DNA of 64,000 nucleotides from Micromonospora polyrhachis (GTDB taxonomy: Bacteria > Actinomycetota > Actinomycetes > Mycobacteriales > Micromonosporaceae), in the NCBI RefSeq assembly GCF_014203835.1, contig NZ_JACHJW010000001.1:3422501-3486500 (forward strand), in the 5' to 3' direction. Positions 57,999 to 64,000 of the stretch are shown one piece after another. Under the pieces are notes generated by a model. That model had not been told where the DNA came from and ran no database searches. It saw only the letters and a list, made by a program, of their open reading frames with translations. The position numbers were made by a program, and so were the translations under genes. How positions within the stretch are numbered: the first letter of the stretch is position 1; every line of letters begins with the position of its first letter.

Positions 57999-58600
57999 GT
58001 CGTCGGCTCGCTGCGGGGTGGCGTAGGGAGGTGGGCCTCGACCGCGGTCCGTAGCAGGAGGTCGACGTCCTCGGTCTGCGTGGCGAGTTGGAGGCTGCCC
58101 CACAGGGTTAGTTGGGCGATGCCTTGCAGGTTTGCCCACAGCGCGCCGGCGACCACGGCCGGCGGCCGGTCCGTCGTGGCCCGGGTGACTGCGCGCGCGA
58201 CGAGCTGGACGAGGATCTCGAAGAGTCGCAGGCTGTCCTCCCGCAGGCCGATCTGGTTGCCGCGCAGCAGGTCGTGCCGGAACATCAGCTCGAACATGCC
58301 GCGGTTGGTACGGGCGAAGGCCAGGTATTCCCGGCCCAATTCGTAGACCTGGGCGCGCGGGTGGGCGTCTTCGTCGAGTAGCGGCTCGATCCGCCGGGCG
58401 AGAGCGCGGTAACCCTGCTGCGCGATCGCTGCGAGCAGGCTCTGATGGGTGGGGAAGTAGCGGCGGGGAGCGCCGTGTGACACTCCGGCGCCGCGCGCGA
58501 TCTCCCGAAGGGAGAGCGCCTCGACGCCATCGCGGGCCACCAGGTCGACGCCGACTTCGACGAGACGGGTACGGAGGCCGCCCTCCGACTGCTGTTGCAT
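57992..58600 (-). CDS. TetR family regulator, probably leaderless
   Basis: 202 aa. HTH at about 12-58 (RLVEVGVDLVARDGVEALSL, then AGVSHGAPRRYFPTHQSLLA). The C-terminal WHG-like domain includes YLAFARTNRGMFELMFRHDL and VVAGALWANLQGIAQLTLWG. ATG 58600 is preferred to GTG 58606. There is no ribosome site, but a minus-strand TAGACA-N17-TAGACA promoter ends 6 nt before the ATG, implying a leaderless mRNA. Two operator palindromes overlap this promoter, so strong autorepression is likely. The stop overlaps the plsC-like start. Confidence 0.9.
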   Translation of the reverse strand: MQQQSEGGLRTRLVEVGVDLVARDGVEALSLREIARGAGVSHGAPRRYFPTHQSLLAAIAQQGYRALARRIEPLLDEDAHPRAQVYELGREYLAFARTNRGMFELMFRHDLLRGNQIGLREDSLRLFEILVQLVARAVTRATTDRPPAVVAGALWANLQGIAQLTLWGSLQLATQTEDVDLLLRTAVEAHLPTPPRSEPTTC

Positions 58601-58635
58601 AGACACTGTCTACCAAACGCAATAGACACTGTCTA
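58600..58635. promoter_or_regulatory. Two TAGACA-C-TGTCTA operators overlapping the TetR promoter
   Basis: Identical perfect palindromes at 58600-58612 and 58623-58635, 23 bp apart centre to centre. On the minus strand their TAGACA halves act as -35 (58635-58630) and -10 (58612-58607) separated by 17 nt. Bound repressor would cover both. Confidence 0.8.
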
Positions 58636-58728
58636 CTTCCAGTCGAGGGAGTCGGGTCGCGACGGTTCGTCGAGTCCACCCGTCGGTTGCGTTCAAGATC
58701 TTGGACATGTAACGTCCAGGATGTGCGG

Positions 58729-59208
58729 ATGAGCGAGGGTGTCGAATGGGCGTTGCACAGCTGCCTGAATCTGTCCTGGGTCGAGTCGGGTCAGGCGGTC
58801 CGGACGGCCACGTTGGCGGCGTTCTACGAATTGCCCTCGGCTTACCTGAACAAGCAGCTACAGGCGTTGGCTCGGGCGGGCATCCTCTCGTCCACCTCGG
58901 GGCCGCGTGGTGGTTTCCGGTTGGCCCGCAGCCCTGAGGCGATCACGCTGCTCGACGTGGTAACGGCCATCGAGGGGCCGGAGGAGGCGTTCCGCTGCGA
59001 CCAAATCCTGCGGCAGGGGCCCGGGGGTGACGCGGAGACCGACTATCGACAGACGTGTCTGATCTCCCAGGGTATGCGCCGAGCGGATCTCGCCTGGCGG
59101 CGCGAGTTGGCTGCGCAGACGCTCGCTGACATCAAGTCCGCAGTGGAGCGGCAGTTCCCCGCCGCTCCGCAGAACACCCGCAACCGGCTTGCTGCGCTGC
59201 GCGCCTGA
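58729..59208 (+). CDS. Rrf2 family transcriptional regulator
   Basis: 159 aa. Rrf2 winged helix: VEWALHSCLNLSW, then LAAFYELPSAYLNKQLQALA, RAGILSSTSGPRGGFRLARS (about 3-85). The C-terminal part contains only two Cys (in FRCDQIL and RQTCLISQ, about 20 residues apart) and another near residue 10, so the usual compact CX(n)CX(n)C cluster of Fe-S members such as IscR or NsrR is not evident; it may be redox- or ligand-sensing otherwise. ATG 58729 is followed by the family start. It lies 80 nt upstream of a cupin gene in the same direction. Confidence 0.88.
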   Translation: MSEGVEWALHSCLNLSWVESGQAVRTATLAAFYELPSAYLNKQLQALARAGILSSTSGPRGGFRLARSPEAITLLDVVTAIEGPEEAFRCDQILRQGPGGDAETDYRQTCLISQGMRRADLAWRRELAAQTLADIKSAVERQFPAAPQNTRNRLAALRA

Positions 59209-59288
59209 CGGGCAGCCGAGGCTTCTGTGGCAATTCCCGCGTAACCGTATTCTGGATATTTTTTATCCGCGATTAGATCCAAGGAGAG

Positions 59289-59786
59289 ATGATGTCCCCG
59301 ATCCAGCCCCAGCCGTTCTTCACCATCAAGGCGACCGACGCCGAAGTCCTCGCGGATGGGCCCACCAGCCTCATCACCCTGCTGGCCGACGCGGACGACA
59401 CACACGGCGCGCTCACGGTCAACCGCGCCTTCCTGGCCAAGGGATCACCCGGTGCGCCGCCCCACTTCCACACCCGGATGGCAGAGACCTTCTTCGTCAT
59501 CGATGGAGTCCTACAGGTCCTGGCGGGGGAGCAGATCCTCACCCTGGAAAAGGGCGACCTGCTCGTCGTCCCCCCGCACCTGCCGCACGCCTTCGCCCCA
59601 GCCCCCGGCGAGGAGGCTGACGTCCTGGTCAGCTTCAGCCCGGGAATCGCGCGGTTCGACTACTACCGACTGTTGGAACGCGTCTACAAGGGTGAAGCCG
59701 ACCCGAAGGAGATCGGTGCCTCATCCGAGAAATACGACAACCACTACTTCGACAGCCCGGCCTGGCGGGCCCGCGCCGCCGGCTGA
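59289..59786 (+). CDS. Cupin-domain protein
   Basis: 165 aa. Cupin motif 1: PGAPPHFHTRMAETFFVIDG (HxH...E, His near 59/61 and Glu near 66). Cupin motif 2: LPHAFAPAPGEEADVLVSF (His near 101). The fold therefore carries metal-binding residues. A C-terminal extension of 50 residues (YYRLLERVYKGEADPKEIGA) resembles quercetin-dioxygenase-like cupins. AAGGAGAG precedes two ATG codons (59289 and 59292). Probably in one unit with the Rrf2 regulator. The last 43 bp overlap the convergent STAND regulator. Confidence 0.88.
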   Translation: MMSPIQPQPFFTIKATDAEVLADGPTSLITLLADADDTHGALTVNRAFLAKGSPGAPPHFHTRMAETFFVIDGVLQVLAGEQILTLEKGDLLVVPPHLPHAFAPAPGEEADVLVSFSPGIARFDYYRLLERVYKGEADPKEIGASSEKYDNHYFDSPAWRARAAG

Positions 59787-62065
59787 CCGGACTCGGATAG
59801 GCGGTGGCTCGCCTGCTCGGTGCGTAGCAACTCCCGCGCCGAACGGGCGAGCTGCTCGTCGTACGGCCGACCCAGTTCACGCGCGAGTTCGATGGTGCGG
59901 TCGAGCAGCGGCAGCGCCTCGTCATAGCGCCCCGCCGCGCGGCACGTCTCAGCGTAGGTGTGTAGGCAGTCGATTTCGAGCTGTACCTCGGCCAGCGGTT
60001 CCAGCAGCTCGAAGGCGCGCCGATGGTGTTCGAGCGCCTTCTCGGGAGAACCCATGACCCGCAGCGCGACACCGAGATAGTTGTGACACCACGCCTGGTT
60101 GTGCGGGAGATCGTTCTGCTCGGCCAACCGCAGCGCGTCATGCAGCATCCGCAGCGACTCCGCCGGATCGTCTGGCGCCAGTGCGACACCGAGGGTTACC
60201 AGCCCGGTGATCTGGGCAGGCCCGTCGGCCAGCGCGACGGATGCATGGGCGAGTTCGACGGCTTCGCTGTGCCGGCCGAGGTGCAGGGTCACCCATCCAT
60301 CGAAGGCCAGCGCCTGGGACTGCCCCGCGCGGCGACCGATCCTCTCGAACAGGTCACGGGCCTGCCGGAAGCGTGCCTGTGCCGCTTCGAGGTCGCCGAG
60401 ATCCCGGCGTACGAAGCCGATGCGCAGCGCCAGACCAGCTGCGAGGTCGTCGTCCGGCCCGGACTGCTCGGCCAGTTCGTAGGCGGAGAGCGCCTCGGCG
60501 AGGCGTCCGGCAGCGGCATGGACGAAGCCGAGGTCCGCGAGCAGCGAAGCCCGCTGCTGGTCGCGGCCGAGCCGTGCTGCGGCGACTGCGGCGGCTTCGA
60601 GCAGCCGTGCCTGGTCGTCGGTGCCACGGTGCCGGAAGAACCAGACCCGCATGGCCTGTGGCAGCTCGACCACCACCTCGTCCGCACCCAGTCGTACGGC
60701 GGCATCGAAACAGGCGACCAGGTTGACGTACTCAAGCTCGAACCAGGCCATCGCCCTCGCCGGATCGCCCGGCGAGGGCTCCCGCCGGTACGGCGAGGGC
60801 AACGTCCGATCGTGGGCGACCGCCTGCGCCAGATAGTGGCGTAGGACCCGGCGCAGCGCGGCTTCCGCCTGCGGCTCCTCGTCGGCGGCGAGGTCCGCCG
60901 CGTATCGCCGGATCAGGTCGTGCATCCGGTACCGCCCGGGGGAGAGTTCCTGGACGAGGTGGGCGTCGACCAGCTCCTCCAGCGCCGCGCCGAGCCGGTC
61001 GGGTGGCAGGTCGGTGAGCGCGCCCGCCACCTCCACGTCGAAGTCGGCACCGGGCAGCACGCCCAGCAGGCGGAAGATACGGCGCTGGACCGAGTCGAGC
61101 TGCTGGAGCGACATGCCGAACACGGAGTCGAAGCGGCTGGGGGTGGTACGTAGCCGCTCAGCCAACACCGCCACGGTCCAGCCGGGGCGGTGGCGAAGCC
61201 GTGCGCCCGCCATCCGTAGCGCCAGGGGGAGCCCGGCGCACTGCCGCAACACCTGGCTGACCGCTTCCTCTTCGGTGATTGTCAGCCCGGCCGCCCGGCT
61301 GAACAGGTGCGCGGCGTCAGCGTCGGTCAACGGCTCCAGGGACACCGGCGGCACGCCGTCCAGGCTGACCAGCCGATGGCGGCTGGTGATCAGGACTGCG
61401 GACTTTCCCGCGCCGGGGAGCAGCGGGCGTACCTGCTCCGCGTCGACCGCGTTGTCGAGCACGACGAGCGCCCGCCGCCGGGACAGCTCCGACCGCCAGA
61501 GCGCCGCGCGTTCGGCGGCACCTGACGGGGGGTGCGTGATATCCAACGCGCCCAGCAGCCGGCCCAGCGCGGCCTGCGGCTCCAGTGGCTCCTGGCCCGG
61601 CGTGAAGCCGTGCAGGTCGAGGTAGAGCCCACCGTCCGGATACGAAGGGGCGAGCCGGTGGGCCACGTGCACGGCCAGGCTGGTCTTGCCCACGCCTGCC
61701 ATGCCGTCGATCACGACCGCGCCGGCGCTGTGCAGCAGCCCTTCGACCAGCGCCGACTCCGCTTCCCGGCTGGTGAAGTCGAACAGGTCGGCCGGCAGGT
61801 CGTTGCGGCGTGGGGCGGGTGCCGCGCCGGCCTTGGCGGCCTCGGCCCACACCCCGCGCAGGGGCCGTGGGTCGCGACCCACGGACCGGCACAGCGCCAC
61901 GACGGCCTCCCACGGCGGCACGAGCCGACCGGCCAGGTATCGGGACAGCGACGAGCTGCTCAGACCCGCCTGGCTGGCGAGGGCGCGCAGGCTGAGCCCG
62001 CTCATTTCCTTGATCCGGGCGAGCTGAGCCACCAGTCGCTCCTGGGGGCTGGACACGTGCAACAC
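59744..62065 (-). CDS. STAND-type regulator: XRE, NB-ARC and TPR domains
   Basis: 773 aa. XRE HTH at about 8-62 (QLARIKEMSGLSLRALASQA, then SSSLSRYLAGRLVPPWEAV). NB-ARC ATPase at about 95-380 with Walker A VVIDGMAGVGKTSLAVHVA, Walker B-like RRALVVLDNAVDAEQV and the later GLPLALRMAGARLRHRPG (GLPLA motif). TPR-type helices about 500-750. Signal-dependent ATPase switches of this kind (AfsR/GutR-like without the SARP) act as transcription regulators. The start is GTG 62065 or 62056; no ribosome site is visible. It overlaps the cupin gene tail to tail. Confidence 0.92.
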   Translation of the reverse strand: MLHVSSPQERLVAQLARIKEMSGLSLRALASQAGLSSSSLSRYLAGRLVPPWEAVVALCRSVGRDPRPLRGVWAEAAKAGAAPAPRRNDLPADLFDFTSREAESALVEGLLHSAGAVVIDGMAGVGKTSLAVHVAHRLAPSYPDGGLYLDLHGFTPGQEPLEPQAALGRLLGALDITHPPSGAAERAALWRSELSRRRALVVLDNAVDAEQVRPLLPGAGKSAVLITSRHRLVSLDGVPPVSLEPLTDADAAHLFSRAAGLTITEEEAVSQVLRQCAGLPLALRMAGARLRHRPGWTVAVLAERLRTTPSRFDSVFGMSLQQLDSVQRRIFRLLGVLPGADFDVEVAGALTDLPPDRLGAALEELVDAHLVQELSPGRYRMHDLIRRYAADLAADEEPQAEAALRRVLRHYLAQAVAHDRTLPSPYRREPSPGDPARAMAWFELEYVNLVACFDAAVRLGADEVVVELPQAMRVWFFRHRGTDDQARLLEAAAVAAARLGRDQQRASLLADLGFVHAAAGRLAEALSAYELAEQSGPDDDLAAGLALRIGFVRRDLGDLEAAQARFRQARDLFERIGRRAGQSQALAFDGWVTLHLGRHSEAVELAHASVALADGPAQITGLVTLGVALAPDDPAESLRMLHDALRLAEQNDLPHNQAWCHNYLGVALRVMGSPEKALEHHRRAFELLEPLAEVQLEIDCLHTYAETCRAAGRYDEALPLLDRTIELARELGRPYDEQLARSARELLRTEQASHRLSESGQPAARARQAGLSK

Positions 62066-62190
62066 CGTACCTGTCCCGGTGCAGACGAACGCATCGGCGT
62101 TGCGTTTGCGCTGCTAGACCGGGTTCTAGGTGTCCCACGGTGTCCCACGGACCGCGCGGGTCCCGGCCCGTCGATGGTCGGATCACTCCT

Positions 62191-62247
62191 GTCAGCAACA
62201 CCCACGACCGTCAGCAACACCCACGACCGTCAGCGACACCCACGACC
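62191..62247. repeat. Three 19-bp tandem repeats before the second AhpD-like gene
   Basis: GTCAGCAACACCCACGACC at 62191-62209, 62210-62228 and (one change) 62229-62247, directly followed by AAGGAG and the ATG at 62259. They may form the leader or a protein-binding array. Confidence 0.8.
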
Positions 62248-62258
62248 AAGGAGAAGCG

Positions 62259-62714
62259 ATGTTGACCGAGCGCATGCCGAACCCGGCGGTTCTGATCCCC
62301 GAGGCGATGCCGGCCCTGATGGCCGTCAACAAGGCCATCGCGGGCGCCGGGATGGACGGCAAGGTACTGGCGCTGAGCCACCTGCGGGCCAGTCAGATCA
62401 ACGGCTGCGGACCCTGTGTGGCCGGGGGTGCCCACCAGGCCCGCCAGCAGGGCGCGACCGACGACCAGGTGCACGCCGTTGCCGCGTGGCGGGAGACGCC
62501 CTGGTTCAGCGACGAGGAACGCGCCGCGCTGGCCCTGACCGAGGCCGTGACCCGGCTCGCGGACCGGTCGGACCCGGTGCCGGACCAGGTGTGGGACGTG
62601 GCCGCCAAGCACTTCGACCAGAAGGAGTTGGCCGCACTGCTGCTCAACATCGCGATCACCAACGCCTTCAACCGGCTCAACGCGCCGACCCGCCAGCAGG
62701 CGGGCAAGTGGTGA
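62259..62714 (+). CDS. AhpD-like / carboxymuconolactone decarboxylase family protein, altered active site
   Basis: 151 aa, similar throughout to 5700-6161 (ALSHLRASQINGCGPCVAGG, then AAWRETPWFSDEERAALALT). The CxxC pair is kept (NGCGPC) but the residue four after the second Cys, His in the other protein, is Gly here; a His occurs two residues later. The proton relay may therefore differ. AAGGAG stands 6 nt before the ATG, right after three 19-bp repeats. It is followed by a DUF1801 gene in the same direction. No ECF41-type promoter motif is seen upstream. Confidence 0.9.
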   Translation: MLTERMPNPAVLIPEAMPALMAVNKAIAGAGMDGKVLALSHLRASQINGCGPCVAGGAHQARQQGATDDQVHAVAAWRETPWFSDEERAALALTEAVTRLADRSDPVPDQVWDVAAKHFDQKELAALLLNIAITNAFNRLNAPTRQQAGKW

Positions 62715-62770
62715 CCTGTTCCTGATCGCGGCCGAATAGCCAGATTTTCACCAGAGAGAGGAACGCTGCC

Positions 62771-63250
62771 ATGGCGACCACGACCAAGACCACCACTACC
62801 ACCAAGACCACCACCACCGCCAACGGCGAGAAGTACGACGGATTCACCGACGAGGAGCGCGCCGCGATGAAGGAGCGCGCCAAGGAGCTGAAGACGCGCG
62901 CTCGGCGGGGTGCCAAGGCCGACACGGAAGGCGAGGTGCTCGCGAAGATCGCCGAGATGGCGGATTCCGACCGCGTGCTTGCCGAGCGGTTGCACGCCGT
63001 CATCAAGGCCAACGCGCCGGTCCTCACGCCGAAGCTGTGGTACGGAATGCCCGCGTACGCCCGCGACGGCAAGGTGGTCTGCTTCTTCCAAAGTGCGGCG
63101 AAGTTCAAGACGCGGTACGCGGTGCTCGGCTTCAGCGACGAGGCACACCTCGACGAGGGCACCATGTGGCCAACCTATTTCGCGCTGCCCGAACTGGCCG
63201 CCGACTACGAGGCCAGGATCGCCGCACTCGTGAAGCAGGCGGTGAGCTGA
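62771..63250 (+). CDS. DUF1801 (YdhG/YjhB-like) protein
   Basis: 159 aa. The N-terminus has a Thr/Lys low-complexity run (residues 2-16). Then a helical segment rich in Lys/Ala/Arg ([20 protein letters not shown]), and the DUF1801 core: [20 protein letters not shown], then [20 protein letters not shown]. The Thr/Lys repeat is unusual and comes from an ACC/AAG-rich DNA run. AGAGAGG lies upstream of the ATG. Related proteins are small cytoplasmic proteins of uncertain function; some are annotated iron chaperones. Probably in an operon with the preceding gene. Confidence 0.88.
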   Translation: MATTTKTTTTTKTTTTANGEKYDGFTDEERAAMKERAKELKTRARRGAKADTEGEVLAKIAEMADSDRVLAERLHAVIKANAPVLTPKLWYGMPAYARDGKVVCFFQSAAKFKTRYAVLGFSDEAHLDEGTMWPTYFALPELAADYEARIAALVKQAVS

Positions 63251-63269
63251 GGACGGGGCACCTCTCCAG

Positions 63270-63301
63270 CGGAATGCCGGGTCGGCAGGCCCGGCGTTCC
63301 G
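63270..63301 (+). terminator. Hairpin after DUF1801 gene
   Basis: CGGAATGCCGGG (63270-63281) pairs with CCCGGCGTTCCG (63290-63301) with one G-U and an 8-nt loop, 20 nt after the stop. Confidence 0.75.
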
Positions 63302-63408
63302 CTGACGTTGGTATCGACGGACACCGTCAGCGGCACCGGCGACGGTGTGGGGCCAAGGTCGCCGGTCTACCGGAACTTCCCGGTAGCTGGTGCCCGTCAT
63401 GGGACGGC

Positions 63409-63451
63409 CCGCGAACGGGGAGCAGCCAGCGAGCCGACCCCCCGTTCGCGG
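63409..63451 (-). terminator. Hairpin after FtsX-type permease gene
   Basis: CCGCGAACGGGG (63409-63420) and CCCCGTTCGCGG (63440-63451), perfect 12-bp arms with a 19-nt loop, just beyond the minus-strand permease stop at 63461. Confidence 0.7.
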
Positions 63452-63460
63452 TCTGCGGCG

Positions 63461-64000
63461 TTACGCCGCCGGCACCGAATCGGAGGTGACCGAGGAGTGG
63501 GACGCCCGTTCCAGGAGTGCCGGCAGGATCGTGGCGATCAGGACGCAACCCCCGACCACCGCGCCCAGCGCCCCCCACGACACGTCGAGCGCGATCGGCC
63601 CGGCCACCCGTAGCAGCGCCAACCACAGTCCGCCCAGCCCAGCTACGGTGACGGCTGCCGCGAGGACCACCCCGACGGCGACGGAAACCAACGACTCGGC
63701 CAGCGCGTACCGGAGCACCTGGCCACGATCGGCACCGAGCAGACTCATGACGCGCCGCTCGCCGGCGCGGTCCGGTGCACCCATGACCAGGGTGTTGACC
63801 AGCGCAATCGTGGTGTAAGTCAGCAGGATTCCGAGCACCATCAGCAAGCCGAGACGACTCGCGTCACCCTGTGCGGCGGCGGTCGCTGCCGACCACTGCG
63901 GCTTGCTGACGACAGCGGCGCGATGCCCCCGGGCGGCGTGGCGCAGGGCCGCCTCCACGGCCGTCGGGTCGCTGCCGGGACGGACGTCGACCAGGGCCTT
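63461..64000 (-). CDS. FtsX-like ABC transporter permease (3' part only)
   Basis: The last 179 codons of a gene that begins beyond the right edge. The visible part has an extracytoplasmic segment (ALVDVRPGSDPTAVEAALRH), then three membrane helices (LLMVLGILLTYTTIALVNTL, YALAESLVSVAVGVVLAAAV and ALGAVVGGCVLIATILPALL) around the MacB/FtsX motif RRVMSLLGADRGQVLRY. This is the final FtsX repeat of a MacB-type exporter permease; its ATPase partner is probably to the right. Confidence 0.88.
   Translation of the reverse strand, partial: KALVDVRPGSDPTAVEAALRHAARGHRAAVVSKPQWSAATAAAQGDASRLGLLMVLGILLTYTTIALVNTLVMGAPDRAGERRVMSLLGADRGQVLRYALAESLVSVAVGVVLAAAVTVAGLGGLWLALLRVAGPIALDVSWGALGAVVGGCVLIATILPALLERASHSSVTSDSVPAA

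Noticed and set aside
62191-62247. 19-bp repeats as CRISPR or att site
   Set aside because: They are contiguous tandem repeats without spacers and there is no integrase or matching tRNA end.

Overview
The window is a high-GC actinomycete chromosome segment. A member of the Micromonosporaceae is likely (inference). Supporting signs are the codon bias, an EccB-type type VII secretion protein, XRE/DUF5753-DUF397 regulator pairs, many one-component regulators, NTGA or TGATG start-stop couplings and long GC-rich intergenic palindromes. I see no rRNA, tRNA, CRISPR array, intact prophage or intact insertion sequence.

Layout. 0-2.2 kb: an eccB gene coupled to a NarL-type response regulator. 2.2-8.2 kb: TetR, a PadR/membrane-protein pair, an ECF41-type sigma factor divergent from an AhpD-like gene, then a hemerythrin protein, an alpha/beta hydrolase behind a 28-bp perfect palindrome, and a lipoprotein. 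8.2-12.1 kb: a LuxR-type two-component system divergent from an ABC exporter pair. 12.1-26.9 kb: one long minus-strand catabolic block. Reading 5' to 3' it holds a zinc alcohol dehydrogenase, a sugar-type ABC importer (binding protein and two permeases), an enolase-superfamily enzyme, GntR, aldehyde dehydrogenase, DUF2804, glpD, glpK, two overlapping 26-residue micro-ORFs, a CaiB-type CoA-transferase and an acyl-CoA dehydrogenase. 27-39 kb: unlinked hydrolases, regulators, CPBP proteases, an epoxide hydrolase/WYL pair and an acyltransferase. 39-41.4 kb: lon, behind a HAIR-like (HspR) operator. 41.5-46.5 kb: a daunorubicin-resistance-like module (UvrA-like, DrrB-like, DrrA-like) with a divergent TetR and two operator-like sites. 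46.5-49.6 kb: two XRE-TPR regulators. 49.8-51.1 kb: a secreted S1 protease. 51.8-57.3 kb: accessory DNA with XRE/DUF397, a 41-residue ORF, a three-repeat beta-trefoil-like protein, large hairpins and an ArsR remnant. 57.3-64 kb: PlsC/TetR, Rrf2, cupin, a STAND regulator, a second AhpD-like gene, DUF1801 and the end of an FtsX-type permease.

The most informative regulatory readings are these. Two divergent promoters match the ECF41 motif between the sigma factor and its AhpD-like partner. A HAIR element precedes lon. Twin TetR-type palindromes lie over likely promoters at 45.7 kb and 58.6 kb. The most unusual structure is a 77-bp perfect tandem duplication between glpK and the CoA-transferase that creates a chain of four cistrons, each joined by a 4-base start-stop overlap. 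The catabolic block probably feeds an imported polyol or sugar-acid-like compound into oxidation and CoA-ester steps; its substrate cannot be read from sequence.
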